Source: an uncultured Caulobacterales bacterium (lineage in GTDB: Bacteria > Pseudomonadota > Alphaproteobacteria > Caulobacterales > Caulobacteraceae). Taken from it: DNA of 64,000 nt. The notes under the pieces are model-generated. The model worked only from the letters and a program-made list of their open reading frames with translations. It ran no database searches and had not been told where the DNA came from. The translations under genes and the position numbers were made by a program. Below are positions 18,844 through 28,325 of the stretch, piece after piece. The stretch lies in NCBI GenBank assembly GCA_903900155.1, contig CAIUMD010000011.1, positions 31,277 through 95,276 on the forward strand, in the 5' to 3' direction. The stretch's first letter is position 1. Each line of letters opens with the position of its first letter.

Positions 18844-18879
18844 GTGAACTCCTGAAGCACCCGTGCAGACTCGGCGATC

Positions 18880-18898
18880 GTGGTTAATCAGGTATGAA
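18880..18898 (-). promoter_or_regulatory. Candidate CtrA site upstream of fliI
   Basis: On the minus strand the sequence reads TTCA-N7-TTAACCAC, close to the TTAA-N7-TTAAC consensus and matching seven of eight bases of the TTAACCAT half-site. It lies about 40 bp before the fliI start. Early flagellar operons in Caulobacter are known CtrA targets. Confidence 0.5.
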
Positions 18899-18903
18899 AT
18901 TAC

Positions 18904-19122
18904 GACCCGGCAGGTGGCTTCACCGGTGCGACCAAATGGTCGGTGAAAGGCCATGCGGTCGAAGCCGGGCGCGCTGGCGCACGGGATCTCGGCGCCGAAG
19001 CCCCGCGCCCCTTTGACGACCTGGTCGTCGTGCGGCTTGGCCAGGTTCCCGTGGACGAACTCGGCATGGTCGTCGCCAAGCTGCGAGCCGCCGGCTGGCC
19101 GGCCGAAGAAAATCCCGCTTGA
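18904..19122 (+). pseudogene. Short orphan reading frame, possible gene remnant
   Basis: From 18904 an open frame with GC-rich third positions encodes phrases such as [20 protein letters not shown] and [18 protein letters not shown] before a TGA at 19120-19122. A stop lies just upstream, no ATG is present, and the only start is a GTG at 18943 (59 residues) without a ribosome site. It overlaps the fliI promoter region. I read it as the tail of a lost gene, but a short real protein is possible. No family is recognised. Confidence 0.35.
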
Positions 19123-19404
19123 GATCTGCGGCGGGGCGTCGCGGCCTCGCCAAAATGGCCAAGCTTCACCCTGCGGATCGCCACCCGCAAAGCGCGAGCA
19201 TGGCGTTCAAATTCCCGCGACGGAACGCCGCAATCTCGCCTCGTGAGCGAACGGAAAGGCAGCTGGGCCTTACTGGCGTAACGCCGTTCGGGTCGTTGCA
19301 AGCGCACGGATTTTGGGGGTCTTTACCGCCGAATTAGGGGTTTCCGAGAGGCCCCTGCGACGCCTGCGACCAATGTGACCAAGGGGCCGCACGCCGCTTG
19401 CACC
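19123..19404. other. Intergenic stretch upstream of the ctrA promoters, nothing recognised
   Basis: This part between the remnant frame and the ctrA control region shows no supported gene, hairpin or repeat. Confidence 0.4.
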
Positions 19405-19475
19405 CGATTCGCAAATCAGATTAACCATTCGGCCAACGGAAACATTCACCATTAACCAGTCTTAAATTAACTCTA
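19405..19475 (+). promoter_or_regulatory. ctrA promoter region with GANTC and CtrA-type sites
   Basis: A GATTC site (19406-19410) is followed by TTAACCAT (19421-19428), TTAACC (19452-19457) and two further TTAA boxes (19462 and 19467). In C. crescentus the ctrA gene has a methylation-sensitive first promoter and a second one activated by CtrA itself. The layout here fits that scheme, but the exact promoter boxes are inferred. Confidence 0.65.
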
Positions 19476-19554
19476 CGCCACAGTGGCCGCAGGGTTTATC
19501 GGCGGACTTCCGCCTAAGACGTTCGAATACGCCAGTTTTGGCGTGGAGGGGCTC

Positions 19555-20250
<696 letters not shown>

Positions 20251-20295
20251 TCTCTTCGGTTTCAGTAGGCGTAACAGTACAAAGCATACCCAAGG

Positions 20296-20326
20296 CGCCC
20301 ACCGGAAACGGTGGGCGTTTTCTTTT
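20296..20326 (+). terminator. ctrA terminator
   Basis: CGCCCACCG-GAAA-CGGTGGGCG forms a 9-bp stem with a tetraloop, followed by TTTTCTTTT. It lies 45 bases after the ctrA stop. Confidence 0.92.
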
Positions 20327-20353
20327 ATCGATCATATGGTTACGTTTCGGCTG

Positions 20354-20371
20354 TTAACCGATGTTAACCAT
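20354..20371 (+). promoter_or_regulatory. Candidate CtrA sites upstream of the M23 peptidase gene
   Basis: TTAACCGATG is followed by an exact TTAACCAT half-site (20364-20371), about 140 bp before the M23 peptidase start. The two TTAA boxes are six bases apart, one fewer than the classical consensus. Cell-cycle control of this wall enzyme is an inference. Confidence 0.45.
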
Positions 20372-20509
20372 GCCGTGACAAATCGACCGAAGCGCCGAAT
20401 AGTTCTTGCCGCCGAGGGCGCGCCTGAGCATGTTCCGGCCCGACGATTGCTGGGGGGCTACCCGGCCGTGTCATTTTGACTTGCGCGGCATCGAACCGAC
20501 GGGGGCACG

Positions 20510-21883
20510 ATGCAGGAATTTGATCCGCGACGCAGCGCAACGCGCTGGGCGCCGAGGGTTTTCACCGCGGTCGCGGGCCTTGCCGCCCTGAGCCTGGGCT
20601 GGAAGCTGACGGCCGACGACGCCAGGACTCCGGGTATGGAGAAGGCCGCGCTGGATCCCGCCGCCCTGGTCGCCCTGCAGCATGTCGCCTTCGCCAGCGC
20701 CGAGGCCCAGCCCGGCTTCGAGCGCCCCGAGAACGTCGCCGTCAAGGTGCGTCCGGGCGAGACCCTGCAAGGCGCCGTGCAGCGCGCCGGCGTCGCTCCC
20801 GAAGACGCCCAGGCCGTGGTCGCCACCCTGCAAGGCGCGATCGACACCGTGAACATCAAGGCCGGCATGGCCTTCGAGGCCGCCATCGCCCAGCGCCGCG
20901 GCCAGCGCGGCCCGGCCCGCCTGATCGGCCTGTCGATGCGGGCCAGCCCGTCCTCGACCCTGACCGTCTCGCGCACCTTCGACGGCGCCATGCGCCTGCG
21001 CGAACTGGAGGAGAGGGTCCGCGACGAGCAGAAGGTCGCCTGCGGGGAAATGAACGGCTCGTTTTACGAGAGCGTGGCCAATGTCGGCGGCACGCCGGCG
21101 ATCATCAGCCAGGCCGCCAAGCTGTTCTCGCACAAGATCGACTTCTCTCGCGACATTAAGGAAGGCGACCGCTTCTGCCTGGTGTTCGACCGCAAGGTCA
21201 CCGAGAGCGGCCGCACCATCGAGGCCGGCGACCTGGAATACGCCGAGGTCAAGGGCCAGAAGTTCTACGCCTTCGACCGCAAGGACAGCGATGGAAAGTC
21301 GCAGTTCTTCGACCAGTTTGGCAAGAACATCAAAGGCTTCCTGCTGCGCACCCCGGTGGACGGCGCCCGCATCACCTCGGTGTTCGGTACGCGCAGGCAC
21401 CCCGTGCTGGGCTATACCCGCGCCCACAAGGGCGTCGACTTCGGGGCCGGCGCCGGAACCCCGATCCTGGCCGCCGGCGACGGCGTCGTGCTGGAAGCCC
21501 GCCGCTGGAGCGGCTACGGCAACTGGCTGCGCATCCGCCATTCGGGCCAATGGGATACGGGCTACGCCCACATCTCGCGCTATGCTCCCGGCGTCCGCGC
21601 CGGCACGCGCGTGCGCCAGGGCCAGGTCGTGGCCTATGTCGGCGCGACGGGCCTGGCGACCGGTCCGCACCTTCACTACGAGATCTGGCTGAAGGGCGAG
21701 CGGGTCAATCCGATCGGCGCCAAGGTCCCGCAAGGCACCATCCTGGCCGGCTCGGAACTGGCCGCGTTCAAGTCGCAGAAGTCGCGTATCGACCGCATGC
21801 TGGCGGCCGGCGGCGAGGCGGTCAGCGGCGAGGACACCCCCAAGCTTGCCCAGGCGGACCTGGAGAAGGTCAAGCTGCGCTAA
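20510..21883 (+). CDS. M23 family (LytM-type) metallopeptidase
   Basis: M23 enzymes cut peptide cross-links in peptidoglycan or, if degenerate, regulate such enzymes. The protein has 457 residues. An N-terminal membrane or signal segment (FTAVAGLAALSLGWKL) precedes an extended periplasmic region with a LysM/opacity-like stretch (VKVRPGETLQGAVQRAGV). The C-terminal LytM domain shows HPVLGYTRAHKGVDFG and GPHLHYEIW, so the zinc ligands H, D and H are all present and the enzyme should be active. ATG 20510 follows a GGGGG site. CtrA-type boxes upstream suggest cell-cycle timing. Its TAA overlaps the stop of the convergent kinase gene. Confidence 0.92.
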   Translation: MQEFDPRRSATRWAPRVFTAVAGLAALSLGWKLTADDARTPGMEKAALDPAALVALQHVAFASAEAQPGFERPENVAVKVRPGETLQGAVQRAGVAPEDAQAVVATLQGAIDTVNIKAGMAFEAAIAQRRGQRGPARLIGLSMRASPSSTLTVSRTFDGAMRLRELEERVRDEQKVACGEMNGSFYESVANVGGTPAIISQAAKLFSHKIDFSRDIKEGDRFCLVFDRKVTESGRTIEAGDLEYAEVKGQKFYAFDRKDSDGKSQFFDQFGKNIKGFLLRTPVDGARITSVFGTRRHPVLGYTRAHKGVDFGAGAGTPILAAGDGVVLEARRWSGYGNWLRIRHSGQWDTGYAHISRYAPGVRAGTRVRQGQVVAYVGATGLATGPHLHYEIWLKGERVNPIGAKVPQGTILAGSELAAFKSQKSRIDRMLAAGGEAVSGEDTPKLAQADLEKVKLR

Positions 21884-23403
21884 CCCACCGCCGCCTGGAT
21901 CCCCGCCAGCAGGTTCGCGGCGGTGATCGGCTTGGACACATGCAGGTCCGCGCCCGCCGCGAGCGTCTGCTCGCGGTGGACGGTCAGGGCGTTGGCGCTG
22001 AGCATGATGATCGGGGTGCGGCCCGCGCCGGCTTGCAGCTCAAGGGCGCGGATGGTGCGGGTCGCCTCCAGGCCGTCCATGCGCGGCATCTGCATGTCCA
22101 TCAGCACGACATCGAAGGTCCCGGCCTTGAAGGCGTCGATCGCCTCCAGTCCGTCGCCGACCGTGACGACGTCCGCGCCTTGGGTGGCCAGGATCAGCTG
22201 GGCGACGCGCTGGTTGGTCGGGTGGTCCTCGACCAGCAGCACGCGCAGCGGGGCGTCCGAGGGCTCGATTGGCGCCGCTGGCGTCTCGCGGACCTCCTGG
22301 ACCGCATCGACCGGCGGCAGCGGCAGGAAGACGGTGAAACGGCTGCCGGCGCCGGGCGTCGAAACGGCCGAGATCCGCCCGCCCATCATCTCGACCAGCG
22401 AGTGGCAGATCGCCAGGCCCAGGCCCGTACCGCCGAACCGGCGGCTGATCGAGGCGTCGGCCTGGTGGAAGCGGGCGAAGAGGCCTGCGGCGTGCTCGGC
22501 GTCGAAGCCGATGCCGGTGTCCTCAACCTCCAGGGTCAGGCCCGCCGCTTCAGTGGCGACACGGAAGGTGACGCCGCCGTCTTCCGTGAACTTGATGGCG
22601 TTGGACAGGAGGTTGCCGACCACCTGGCCGATGCGGGTGCCGTCGCCCAGGTAGCGGCCGCGCACCTCGCCCTCGACCTGGAAGGAGAGACCCTTCTCTT
22701 CGGCGCGGTGGCGCATGACCTCGATGCCGGGGCGCAGGGTCTGGTCCAGGCAAAAGGCGCGTTCCTCCAGCCGCAGCTGGCCGGCCTCGATCTTGGCGAC
22801 GTCCAGGAAGTCCGAGACCAGCCGTTCCAGCGTCGCGCCGCTATCGCGGATCAGCCTGACCATCTCGGCCTGGTCGGCGTTCAGCGGCGTGCGCGACAAG
22901 GCGTCGACGATGCCGATCACCCCGTTCAGCGGCGTGCGGATCTCATGGCTGATATTGGCCAGGAAGTCGGTCTTGGCGCGGTTGGAGGCCTCGGCCGCGG
23001 CCTTGGCCTCGACCAGGGCGCGCTCGGCCGCCACGCGTTCGGTGACGTCGCGGGCCACGCCATAGATGCGGTCGCCCAGCCGCTGGGCCCGCCACTCGAA
23101 GGTCAGGTAGTGGCCGTCCTTGTGGCGATAGCGGTTGGTGTAGCCGACGACCGCATCGCCGTCCTTGCGGTTTTCGACCTCGATCACGCTGTTCAAGGTG
23201 CCGGGCATGTCCTCGGGGTGGACCAGGCGCAGCAGTTTCTGGCCTTCCATCTCAGCGGGATCGTGACCCAGCTTGGTGAGCCACGAGCTGCTGGCCTTCA
23301 GGACGCGGCCGTCGATGTCGCGGATGATCAGGAGGTCCAGCGAGACGTCGAAGAAGGCGATGATGTCTTCGGACAGGGTCTTGTGGACGGCCGCCTGGGT
23401 CAT
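21880..23403 (-). CDS. PAS-domain hybrid sensor histidine kinase with receiver
   Basis: This cytosolic kinase has 507 residues and no membrane segment. A PAS domain covers about residues 10-130 (LDLLIIRDIDGRVLKASSSW to GVARDVTERVAAERAL). HisKA follows with FLANISHEIRTPLNGVIG, then HATPase with NLLSNAIKF, DTGIGF and GGTGLGLAICHSL. The C-terminal receiver has LLVEDHPTN, acceptor Asp in VVLMDMQMPRMDG, and Lys in HVSKPI. It ends tail to tail with the M23 gene, overlapping by four bases. No partner regulator is adjacent, and the signal is unknown. Confidence 0.93.
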   Translation of the reverse strand: MTQAAVHKTLSEDIIAFFDVSLDLLIIRDIDGRVLKASSSWLTKLGHDPAEMEGQKLLRLVHPEDMPGTLNSVIEVENRKDGDAVVGYTNRYRHKDGHYLTFEWRAQRLGDRIYGVARDVTERVAAERALVEAKAAAEASNRAKTDFLANISHEIRTPLNGVIGIVDALSRTPLNADQAEMVRLIRDSGATLERLVSDFLDVAKIEAGQLRLEERAFCLDQTLRPGIEVMRHRAEEKGLSFQVEGEVRGRYLGDGTRIGQVVGNLLSNAIKFTEDGGVTFRVATEAAGLTLEVEDTGIGFDAEHAAGLFARFHQADASISRRFGGTGLGLAICHSLVEMMGGRISAVSTPGAGSRFTVFLPLPPVDAVQEVRETPAAPIEPSDAPLRVLLVEDHPTNQRVAQLILATQGADVVTVGDGLEAIDAFKAGTFDVVLMDMQMPRMDGLEATRTIRALELQAGAGRTPIIMLSANALTVHREQTLAAGADLHVSKPITAANLLAGIQAAVG

Positions 23404-23658
23404 CGCGCCGGAGTTCCTCGCTAACGTCGAAAGCTAGAACATCGATATCAGTGACGCTTGGGATGTGGGAACAACCCTGGGAAGATTACCGGAAAAGACT
23501 TGCCGTCTGTGTCGATATGTCTCCCAGATCAGGGGAAATGCTCTACGTGTAACAATGTTATCTAAGTTTGGGGCGGTGAATATTTCGCGCGAAGCTGTGA
23601 TTGAAGGGCGGCGCCGCACGACCTAGAAGCGGCGCTTCACGTTTGACCGAGACGCCGC

Positions 23659-24621
23659 TTGTCCAGTTCCTCCACCGAGCTCCACCCTGACACCCTCTTT
23701 CGGAATCGGCGTTTCGTCATCGGCATGGCCGTGCTGTGCTGCCTGCTGTGGGGCAGCGCCTTTCCGGCGGTGAAGGCCGGCTATGCCCTGCTGCACGTGG
23801 CCAAGACCGACACGGCCAGCCAGATGCTGTTCGCCGGCTGGCGCTTTCTGGCGGCGGGGCTGATCCTGCTGGTCCTGGCGGTGCTGAACCGCAAGCCGGT
23901 GGCGATTCCGCGCGCCGAGGTCGGGCGGATCGTGGGCCTGGGCCTGTTGCAGACCACCGTGCAATACGTGTTCTTCTATGTGGGTCTGGCCCACGCCACC
24001 GGCGTGAAGTCGTCGATCATGAACGCCACCGGCGCGTTCTTCGGCGTGATCCTGGCCCACTTCCTGTTCAAGGACGACCGCCTGACGCCGCGCAAGATCG
24101 CCGGCTGCCTGCTGGGCTTCGCGGGCGTCTTGGCCGTGAACCTGGGGGGGAAAGGCCTGGACTTCGAGTTCAGCCTGCTGGGCGAGGGTTTCGTGGTCGT
24201 GGCCGCGTTCGTGCTGGCGGCGGCGTCGATCTGGGGCAAGGCCATCTCGCAGAAGATCGACCCGATGGTGATGACCGGCTGGCAGCTGGCCATCGGCGGG
24301 ACGGCGCTGCTGGCGATCGGCGAGGTCGCGGGCGGGCGCCTGGGCGGCTTCGACATCCGCTCGCTGACCCTGCTGGCCTACATGGCCGGCCTGTCGGCGG
24401 CGGCCTTCGCGCTGTGGAGCCTGCTGATCAAGCACAATCCCGTCGGCATGCTGGCGGTGTTCAACTTCCTGATCCCGGTGTTCGGGGTGCTGCTGTCGGC
24501 GGTGTTCCTGCACGAGCCGGTGCTGGCCTGGAAGAACGCGGCGGCGCTGGCGCTGGTGTGCGGCGGGATCTGGCTGGTGACGCGGCGGGGCCGTCCTCGT
24601 CCTTCGACAAGCTCAGGATGA
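23659..24621 (+). CDS. EamA/DMT family transporter
   Basis: An inner-membrane transporter of about 320 residues with ten predicted membrane segments in two EamA repeats (first GMAVLCCLLWGSAFPAVKAG, second from about residue 165). DMT proteins export small metabolites, often amino acids; the substrate is not evident. The only early start in frame is TTG 23659, with a weak ribosome site; ATG 23725 would remove the first loop but keep the first membrane segment. The last residues (RPRPSTSSG) and the stop are encoded by a palindromic repeat that begins at 24595, so the original C-terminus was replaced. Confidence 0.9.
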   Translation: MSSSSTELHPDTLFRNRRFVIGMAVLCCLLWGSAFPAVKAGYALLHVAKTDTASQMLFAGWRFLAAGLILLVLAVLNRKPVAIPRAEVGRIVGLGLLQTTVQYVFFYVGLAHATGVKSSIMNATGAFFGVILAHFLFKDDRLTPRKIAGCLLGFAGVLAVNLGGKGLDFEFSLLGEGFVVVAAFVLAAASIWGKAISQKIDPMVMTGWQLAIGGTALLAIGEVAGGRLGGFDIRSLTLLAYMAGLSAAAFALWSLLIKHNPVGMLAVFNFLIPVFGVLLSAVFLHEPVLAWKNAAALALVCGGIWLVTRRGRPRPSTSSG

Positions 24622-24677
24622 GGACTACTTTGAGCGTCTCACTAGAAGCCTCATCCTGAGCTTGTCGAAGGACGAGG
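24595..24677. repeat. CCTCGTCCTTCGAC hairpin repeat, copy 1
   Basis: The arms CCTCGTCCTTCGACAAGCTC and its complement at 24658-24677 enclose a variable centre. Further copies lie at 33257, 51089 and 61923. This copy supplies the last codons and the stop of the transporter gene. Confidence 0.88.
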
Positions 24678-24687
24678 CTTCGGGCCC

Positions 24688-25959
24688 TCAGTCGACCCCC
24701 GCCACGGCCAGCAGGGCCGCCAAGCCGACTTGCATGCCCTTGAGGCTCGAGGTCTTCTCGACATCGATCCACTCATCCAGGGCGTGAGCGCGGCCGGCCT
24801 TGCCGCCGGCGCCGATGGTGACGGCGGGGATGCCGAGGTTCATCGGCACGTTGCTGTCGGTCGAGCTGTCCTCGTGCTGGGGCGTAAAGCCCAGGGCGGT
24901 GATCGCGCCGGCCGTCAGCTTGACGATGTCCGCCGTCTGCGGCGTGTTCCCCGCCGGCCGCTCGCCGATCACCTTGGCCTCGTAGCTGATCTTGCCGTCC
25001 TTGGTGGAGCGCGCCGCGTTCTCGTCCGCGACGGCCTTGTCCAGGATGCCGATCAGGGTCTGGTCCAGCTTGGCCAGTTCGGCGGCGCTTTCCGAGCGCA
25101 TGTCGAACTCCATGAACACCGAGTTCGGGATCGAATTGACCGAGGCGCCGCCGCCGGTGACGCTGGCCGAATAGGTGGTCTTGGGCTCTTTCGGGGTCTG
25201 CACCGCGTAGAGGTCGGTCACCGCCCGCGCCATGGCCGCCATCGGGTTGACGATGCCGAACGCGCCGTAGCTGTGGCCGCCCGGGCCCTTGAAGGTCACG
25301 CGATAACGCTTGGAGCCGACGCCCTTGTCGACGATCCGCGACGGGTCAGAGCCGTCCATCGAGAAGAAGGCGCTGATCCGCCCCTTGTAAGGACCCTTGT
25401 TGAACAGGAAGCGCGTGCCGCGCAGGTCGCCGGAGCCTTCCTCGCCGACATTGCCGACGAACAGGATGTCGCTCTTGGTCTTGACGCCCGCCGCGTCCAG
25501 CGCGCGCAGATAGGCCAGCAGGGTGGCCAGCGCGCGGGTGTCGTCGCCGATCCCGGGCGCCATCAGTTTCGCGCCCTCGCGCTTGACCTTCACGTCCGTG
25601 CCTTCGGGGAAGACGGTGTCCAGGTGGGCGGCGATGACCACGAACGGACCCTGGCCCTTGGTGGCCGCGCCGGGGCGGACGCCCATGACATTGCCCTCGG
25701 CGTCCATCTCGACATTGGTCAGGCCGTGGGCCTTCAGCATCTCGAGATAGGCCTTGGCGCGCGCCTCTTCCTTGAACGGCGGGGCCGGGATCTCGGTGAG
25801 CGTCACGATGTCGGCGACCGTGCGGTCGTAGTCGGCGTCCAGCTTGGCTGCGGCCTTCTTGAACGCCGGCGAGGCCACCAGCTTGGCCGGATCGGTCGCG
25901 GCCGAGGCGGGCAGGGCGACCAGGGTGAGCGCCAGGGCGAGCAGGGAGGGGCGGAGCAT
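24688..25959 (-). CDS. Secreted M20 family metallopeptidase
   Basis: A 423-residue zinc peptidase with a Sec signal peptide (LLALALTLVALPASAA). The di-zinc site residues are visible: the histidine and aspartate in AAHLDTVFPEG, GIGDDTRALATLL, the catalytic glutamate pair in NVGEEGSGDLRG, and the late histidine in GRAHALDEWID. The dimerisation domain lies in between (PGGHSYGAFGIVNPM). M20 members include tripeptidases and carboxypeptidases. Periplasmic peptide degradation is the likely role. The ATG at 25959 is the only good start. Confidence 0.92.
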   Translation of the reverse strand: MLRPSLLALALTLVALPASAATDPAKLVASPAFKKAAAKLDADYDRTVADIVTLTEIPAPPFKEEARAKAYLEMLKAHGLTNVEMDAEGNVMGVRPGAATKGQGPFVVIAAHLDTVFPEGTDVKVKREGAKLMAPGIGDDTRALATLLAYLRALDAAGVKTKSDILFVGNVGEEGSGDLRGTRFLFNKGPYKGRISAFFSMDGSDPSRIVDKGVGSKRYRVTFKGPGGHSYGAFGIVNPMAAMARAVTDLYAVQTPKEPKTTYSASVTGGGASVNSIPNSVFMEFDMRSESAAELAKLDQTLIGILDKAVADENAARSTKDGKISYEAKVIGERPAGNTPQTADIVKLTAGAITALGFTPQHEDSSTDSNVPMNLGIPAVTIGAGGKAGRAHALDEWIDVEKTSSLKGMQVGLAALLAVAGVD

Positions 25960-25992
25960 GCGGCGAATCCTTGAGTTCGCATCACCCTAGAC

Positions 25993-26092
25993 TGTCATCC
26001 CGGCCGCAGCGAAGCGGAGAGCCGGGACCGCCGGAAGCTCAGCGCTTCCTGCGCTCCCGGATCGGCGCGCTGCGCGCTTGTCCGGGATGACA
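25993..26092. repeat. 100-bp TGTCATCCCGG palindromic repeat
   Basis: Same length and ends as the copy at 16986. The right end abuts the TAA of the phospholipase C gene (26095-26097), filling the whole gap to the M20 gene. Confidence 0.85.
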
Positions 26093-26094
26093 GT

Positions 26095-28131
26095 TTAGGC
26101 GGACAGTCGCGCCGCCCCGCCCATCAGCGGATCGCTGATCGAGTCCTTGCCGGTCTCGATCCGCCCCGCCAGGCGCCGCACCCAGGTCGGGTCGTCGTCG
26201 CGGCGGACGGTCAGGTCGTACCAGCCCTGCTTGGCGGCGAAGGCGTGGGCCTTGGTCTCTCCGGCCGCCAGGGTCACGCGCCAGGGCGTCGCGCCCTCGA
26301 CGCTGACGATGCGCGGCGCGCCGCTGGTGTTGCCGAGGGTCACGACCATCAGCGCGCCGTTCGTCCGCGCCGTGACCTCGATCCCCGTTGCGGTCCCGGC
26401 GAAGCGGCGGTGGAAGCCGTTCGGGCCCAGCACCCACAGGTCGTGCGGACCGGCCGGCCAGGCGTCTTCCAGCCAGGCCTTGGGGCCGACCGTGTAGCGG
26501 CGCGGGACCTCGGCGAGCCGCAACTGGTCATAGACGTGCAGCACGGCCGCCTGGGCGCCGGTATTGGCCAGGCTGAGCGTCATGGCCCCGTCCTTGACCC
26601 GGCCGTCCACGGCCAGGGCGTAGGGCAGGGCGCGCGAGGGGCGGGTCCCCCTGTCCTGCACCGGCGCGACCATCGTGGTCGGCGTCGGCGGCTTGATCTC
26701 CGGCAGCTTGGCGGCGCGGGCGGCGGCGTCCGCGACTGACGGCAGCGGCGCGAACGGCTGGTGGTTGGGCGTCTTGAAGTCGAAGCACGAGGTCAGGTCG
26801 CCGCACACGGCCCGCCGCCACGGCGCGATATTGGGCTCCATCACTCCGAACCGCGTCTCCAGGAAGCGGATCACCGAGGTGTGGTCGAAGACCTGGCTGT
26901 TGACGAACCCGCCCCGGCTCCAGGGCGAGATCGCGTACAGCGGCACGCGGGGGCCCAGGCCATAGGGCCGGTTCATCAGGTCGTCACGCTCGGCCTTGGC
27001 TTCCGCCGGATTGCGCACCGTGTGGTGCATGCCGGCGAGATCCACGGTTGAGCCGCCGATCAGCTTGCCGTCCGCGTCCTTCGAGGGCGGCGCGGGCGGC
27101 GGCATGTGGTCGAAGAAGCCGTCGTTCTCGTCGAAATTGACGATCAGCACCGTCCGCGCCCAGACCTTGGGATCTGCGGTCAGGGCCTCGATCACCTTGG
27201 CGGTGTAGGCCGCGCCCTGGGCCGGGCTGGAGGGGGCGGGGTGCTCGCTGTCGGCGGCCGGGGCGATGATCCACGACACCTGCGGCAGGCGGCCCGCGAC
27301 CACGTCCTCGCGCAGTTTGTCGAGGTGCTGGGTGGTGAGCGCCAAATCCTTCAGCCGCTTGTCCGAGCCGGGAACGTCCTTGTGCGCCTCGCGATAGGCC
27401 GCAAAGCCCGCCAGCGGGTTGTCGGCGAAGTTGTCGGCCATGTCCTGGTAGATGCGCCAGGAGACCCCGGCCTTCAGCAGCCGCTCGGGATAGGTCGTCC
27501 AGCGATACGGATCCGCCGCGCCGCCCTTCTCCGGGAAGTCGTCGTGCGAGTTGGAGATCGACGGCCCGCCCAGGTCGCCAGCCGGATTGTTGGTCCCGGT
27601 CCACAGGAACAGGCGGTTGGTGTTGGTGCCGGTCTGGGTCGAGCAGTGATTGGCGTCGCAGAGGGTGAAGGTCTCGGCCAGGGCGAACTGGAACGGGATG
27701 TCGGCCCGCTCGAAATAACCCATCGACCAGGGCTCCTTCGACTCCGGCCAGCGGTCCATGCGGCCCTGGTCCCAGGCGTCGTGGGCGTTGGTCCAGCTGT
27801 GCGGCGTGCTCTCGACCCGCATGTGGGCGAAGGTCTTAGTCGTCTCCAGCGGGAACGGCGCGATCCGCTGGTCCTTGTAGGCCTGGTTGAAGACCGTGCG
27901 GCCGTCCTTGACCGGGATGGTGAAGCGGTCGCCAAAGCCCCGCACGCCCTTCAGTGTCCCGAAATAGTGGTCGAAGCTGCGGTTCTCCTGCATCAGGATC
28001 ACCACGTGCTCGACGTCCTGGATCGTGCCCGTCCGCACGTCGGCGTCGATGGCCGCCGCCTTGGCCAGGGCCGGCGGCAGGGCCATGGCGCCGATGGCGG
28101 CCAGCAGGCCGCGGCGGTCGATCTGGGACAT
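26095..28131 (-). CDS. Phosphocholine-specific phospholipase C, Tat-exported
   Basis: A 678-residue member of the non-hemolytic phospholipase C / acid phosphatase family. A twin-arginine-like signal (QIDRRGLLAAIGAMALPPAL) starts the protein, and the core opens with VEHVVILMQENRSFDHYFGT, the family signature containing the metal and nucleophile region. SWIIAPAADSEHP and IVNFDENDGFFDHMPPPAPP continue the catalytic core. The last 200 residues hold two beta domains typical of the family (DUF756-like). The enzyme releases phosphocholine from phospholipids outside the cytoplasm. A possible Pho box lies about 45 bp upstream, fitting phosphate scavenging. Confidence 0.93.
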   Translation of the reverse strand: MSQIDRRGLLAAIGAMALPPALAKAAAIDADVRTGTIQDVEHVVILMQENRSFDHYFGTLKGVRGFGDRFTIPVKDGRTVFNQAYKDQRIAPFPLETTKTFAHMRVESTPHSWTNAHDAWDQGRMDRWPESKEPWSMGYFERADIPFQFALAETFTLCDANHCSTQTGTNTNRLFLWTGTNNPAGDLGGPSISNSHDDFPEKGGAADPYRWTTYPERLLKAGVSWRIYQDMADNFADNPLAGFAAYREAHKDVPGSDKRLKDLALTTQHLDKLREDVVAGRLPQVSWIIAPAADSEHPAPSSPAQGAAYTAKVIEALTADPKVWARTVLIVNFDENDGFFDHMPPPAPPSKDADGKLIGGSTVDLAGMHHTVRNPAEAKAERDDLMNRPYGLGPRVPLYAISPWSRGGFVNSQVFDHTSVIRFLETRFGVMEPNIAPWRRAVCGDLTSCFDFKTPNHQPFAPLPSVADAAARAAKLPEIKPPTPTTMVAPVQDRGTRPSRALPYALAVDGRVKDGAMTLSLANTGAQAAVLHVYDQLRLAEVPRRYTVGPKAWLEDAWPAGPHDLWVLGPNGFHRRFAGTATGIEVTARTNGALMVVTLGNTSGAPRIVSVEGATPWRVTLAAGETKAHAFAAKQGWYDLTVRRDDDPTWVRRLAGRIETGKDSISDPLMGGAARLSA

Positions 28132-28175
28132 GGGGGCGCTCCGGGAAAACCTCCAGCGGAGTTAGCACGGGTGTT

Positions 28176-28193
28176 TGGTCAGTGATGTGACAG
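28176..28193 (-). promoter_or_regulatory. Possible Pho box upstream of phospholipase C
   Basis: On the minus strand the sequence reads CTGTCAC-ATCA-CTGACCA, two degenerate 7-bp repeats with a 4-bp spacer, as in PhoB boxes (CTGTCAT-N4-CTGTCAT). The first half is a good match and the second is weaker. Confidence 0.4.
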
Positions 28194-28215
28194 CTGGTCT
28201 AGACCAAAATCTCGT

Positions 28216-28315
28216 TGTCATCCCGGCCGCAGCGAAGCGGAGAGCCGGGACCGCCACAAGCTCAGAGTTTCCTGTGGTCCCGGCTCGGCGCGCTGCGCGC
28301 TTGGCCGGGATGACA
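28216..28315. repeat. 100-bp TGTCATCCCGG palindromic repeat
   Basis: Third full copy, again exactly 100 bp, between the phospholipase promoter and the end of the alcohol dehydrogenase gene. Confidence 0.85.
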
Positions 28316-28325
28316 GTTTTCAAGG

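Noticed and set aside
24595..24677. A simple transcription terminator after the transporter
   Set aside because: No T run, long arms and further copies elsewhere identify it as a member of a repeat family, although it may still slow polymerase.
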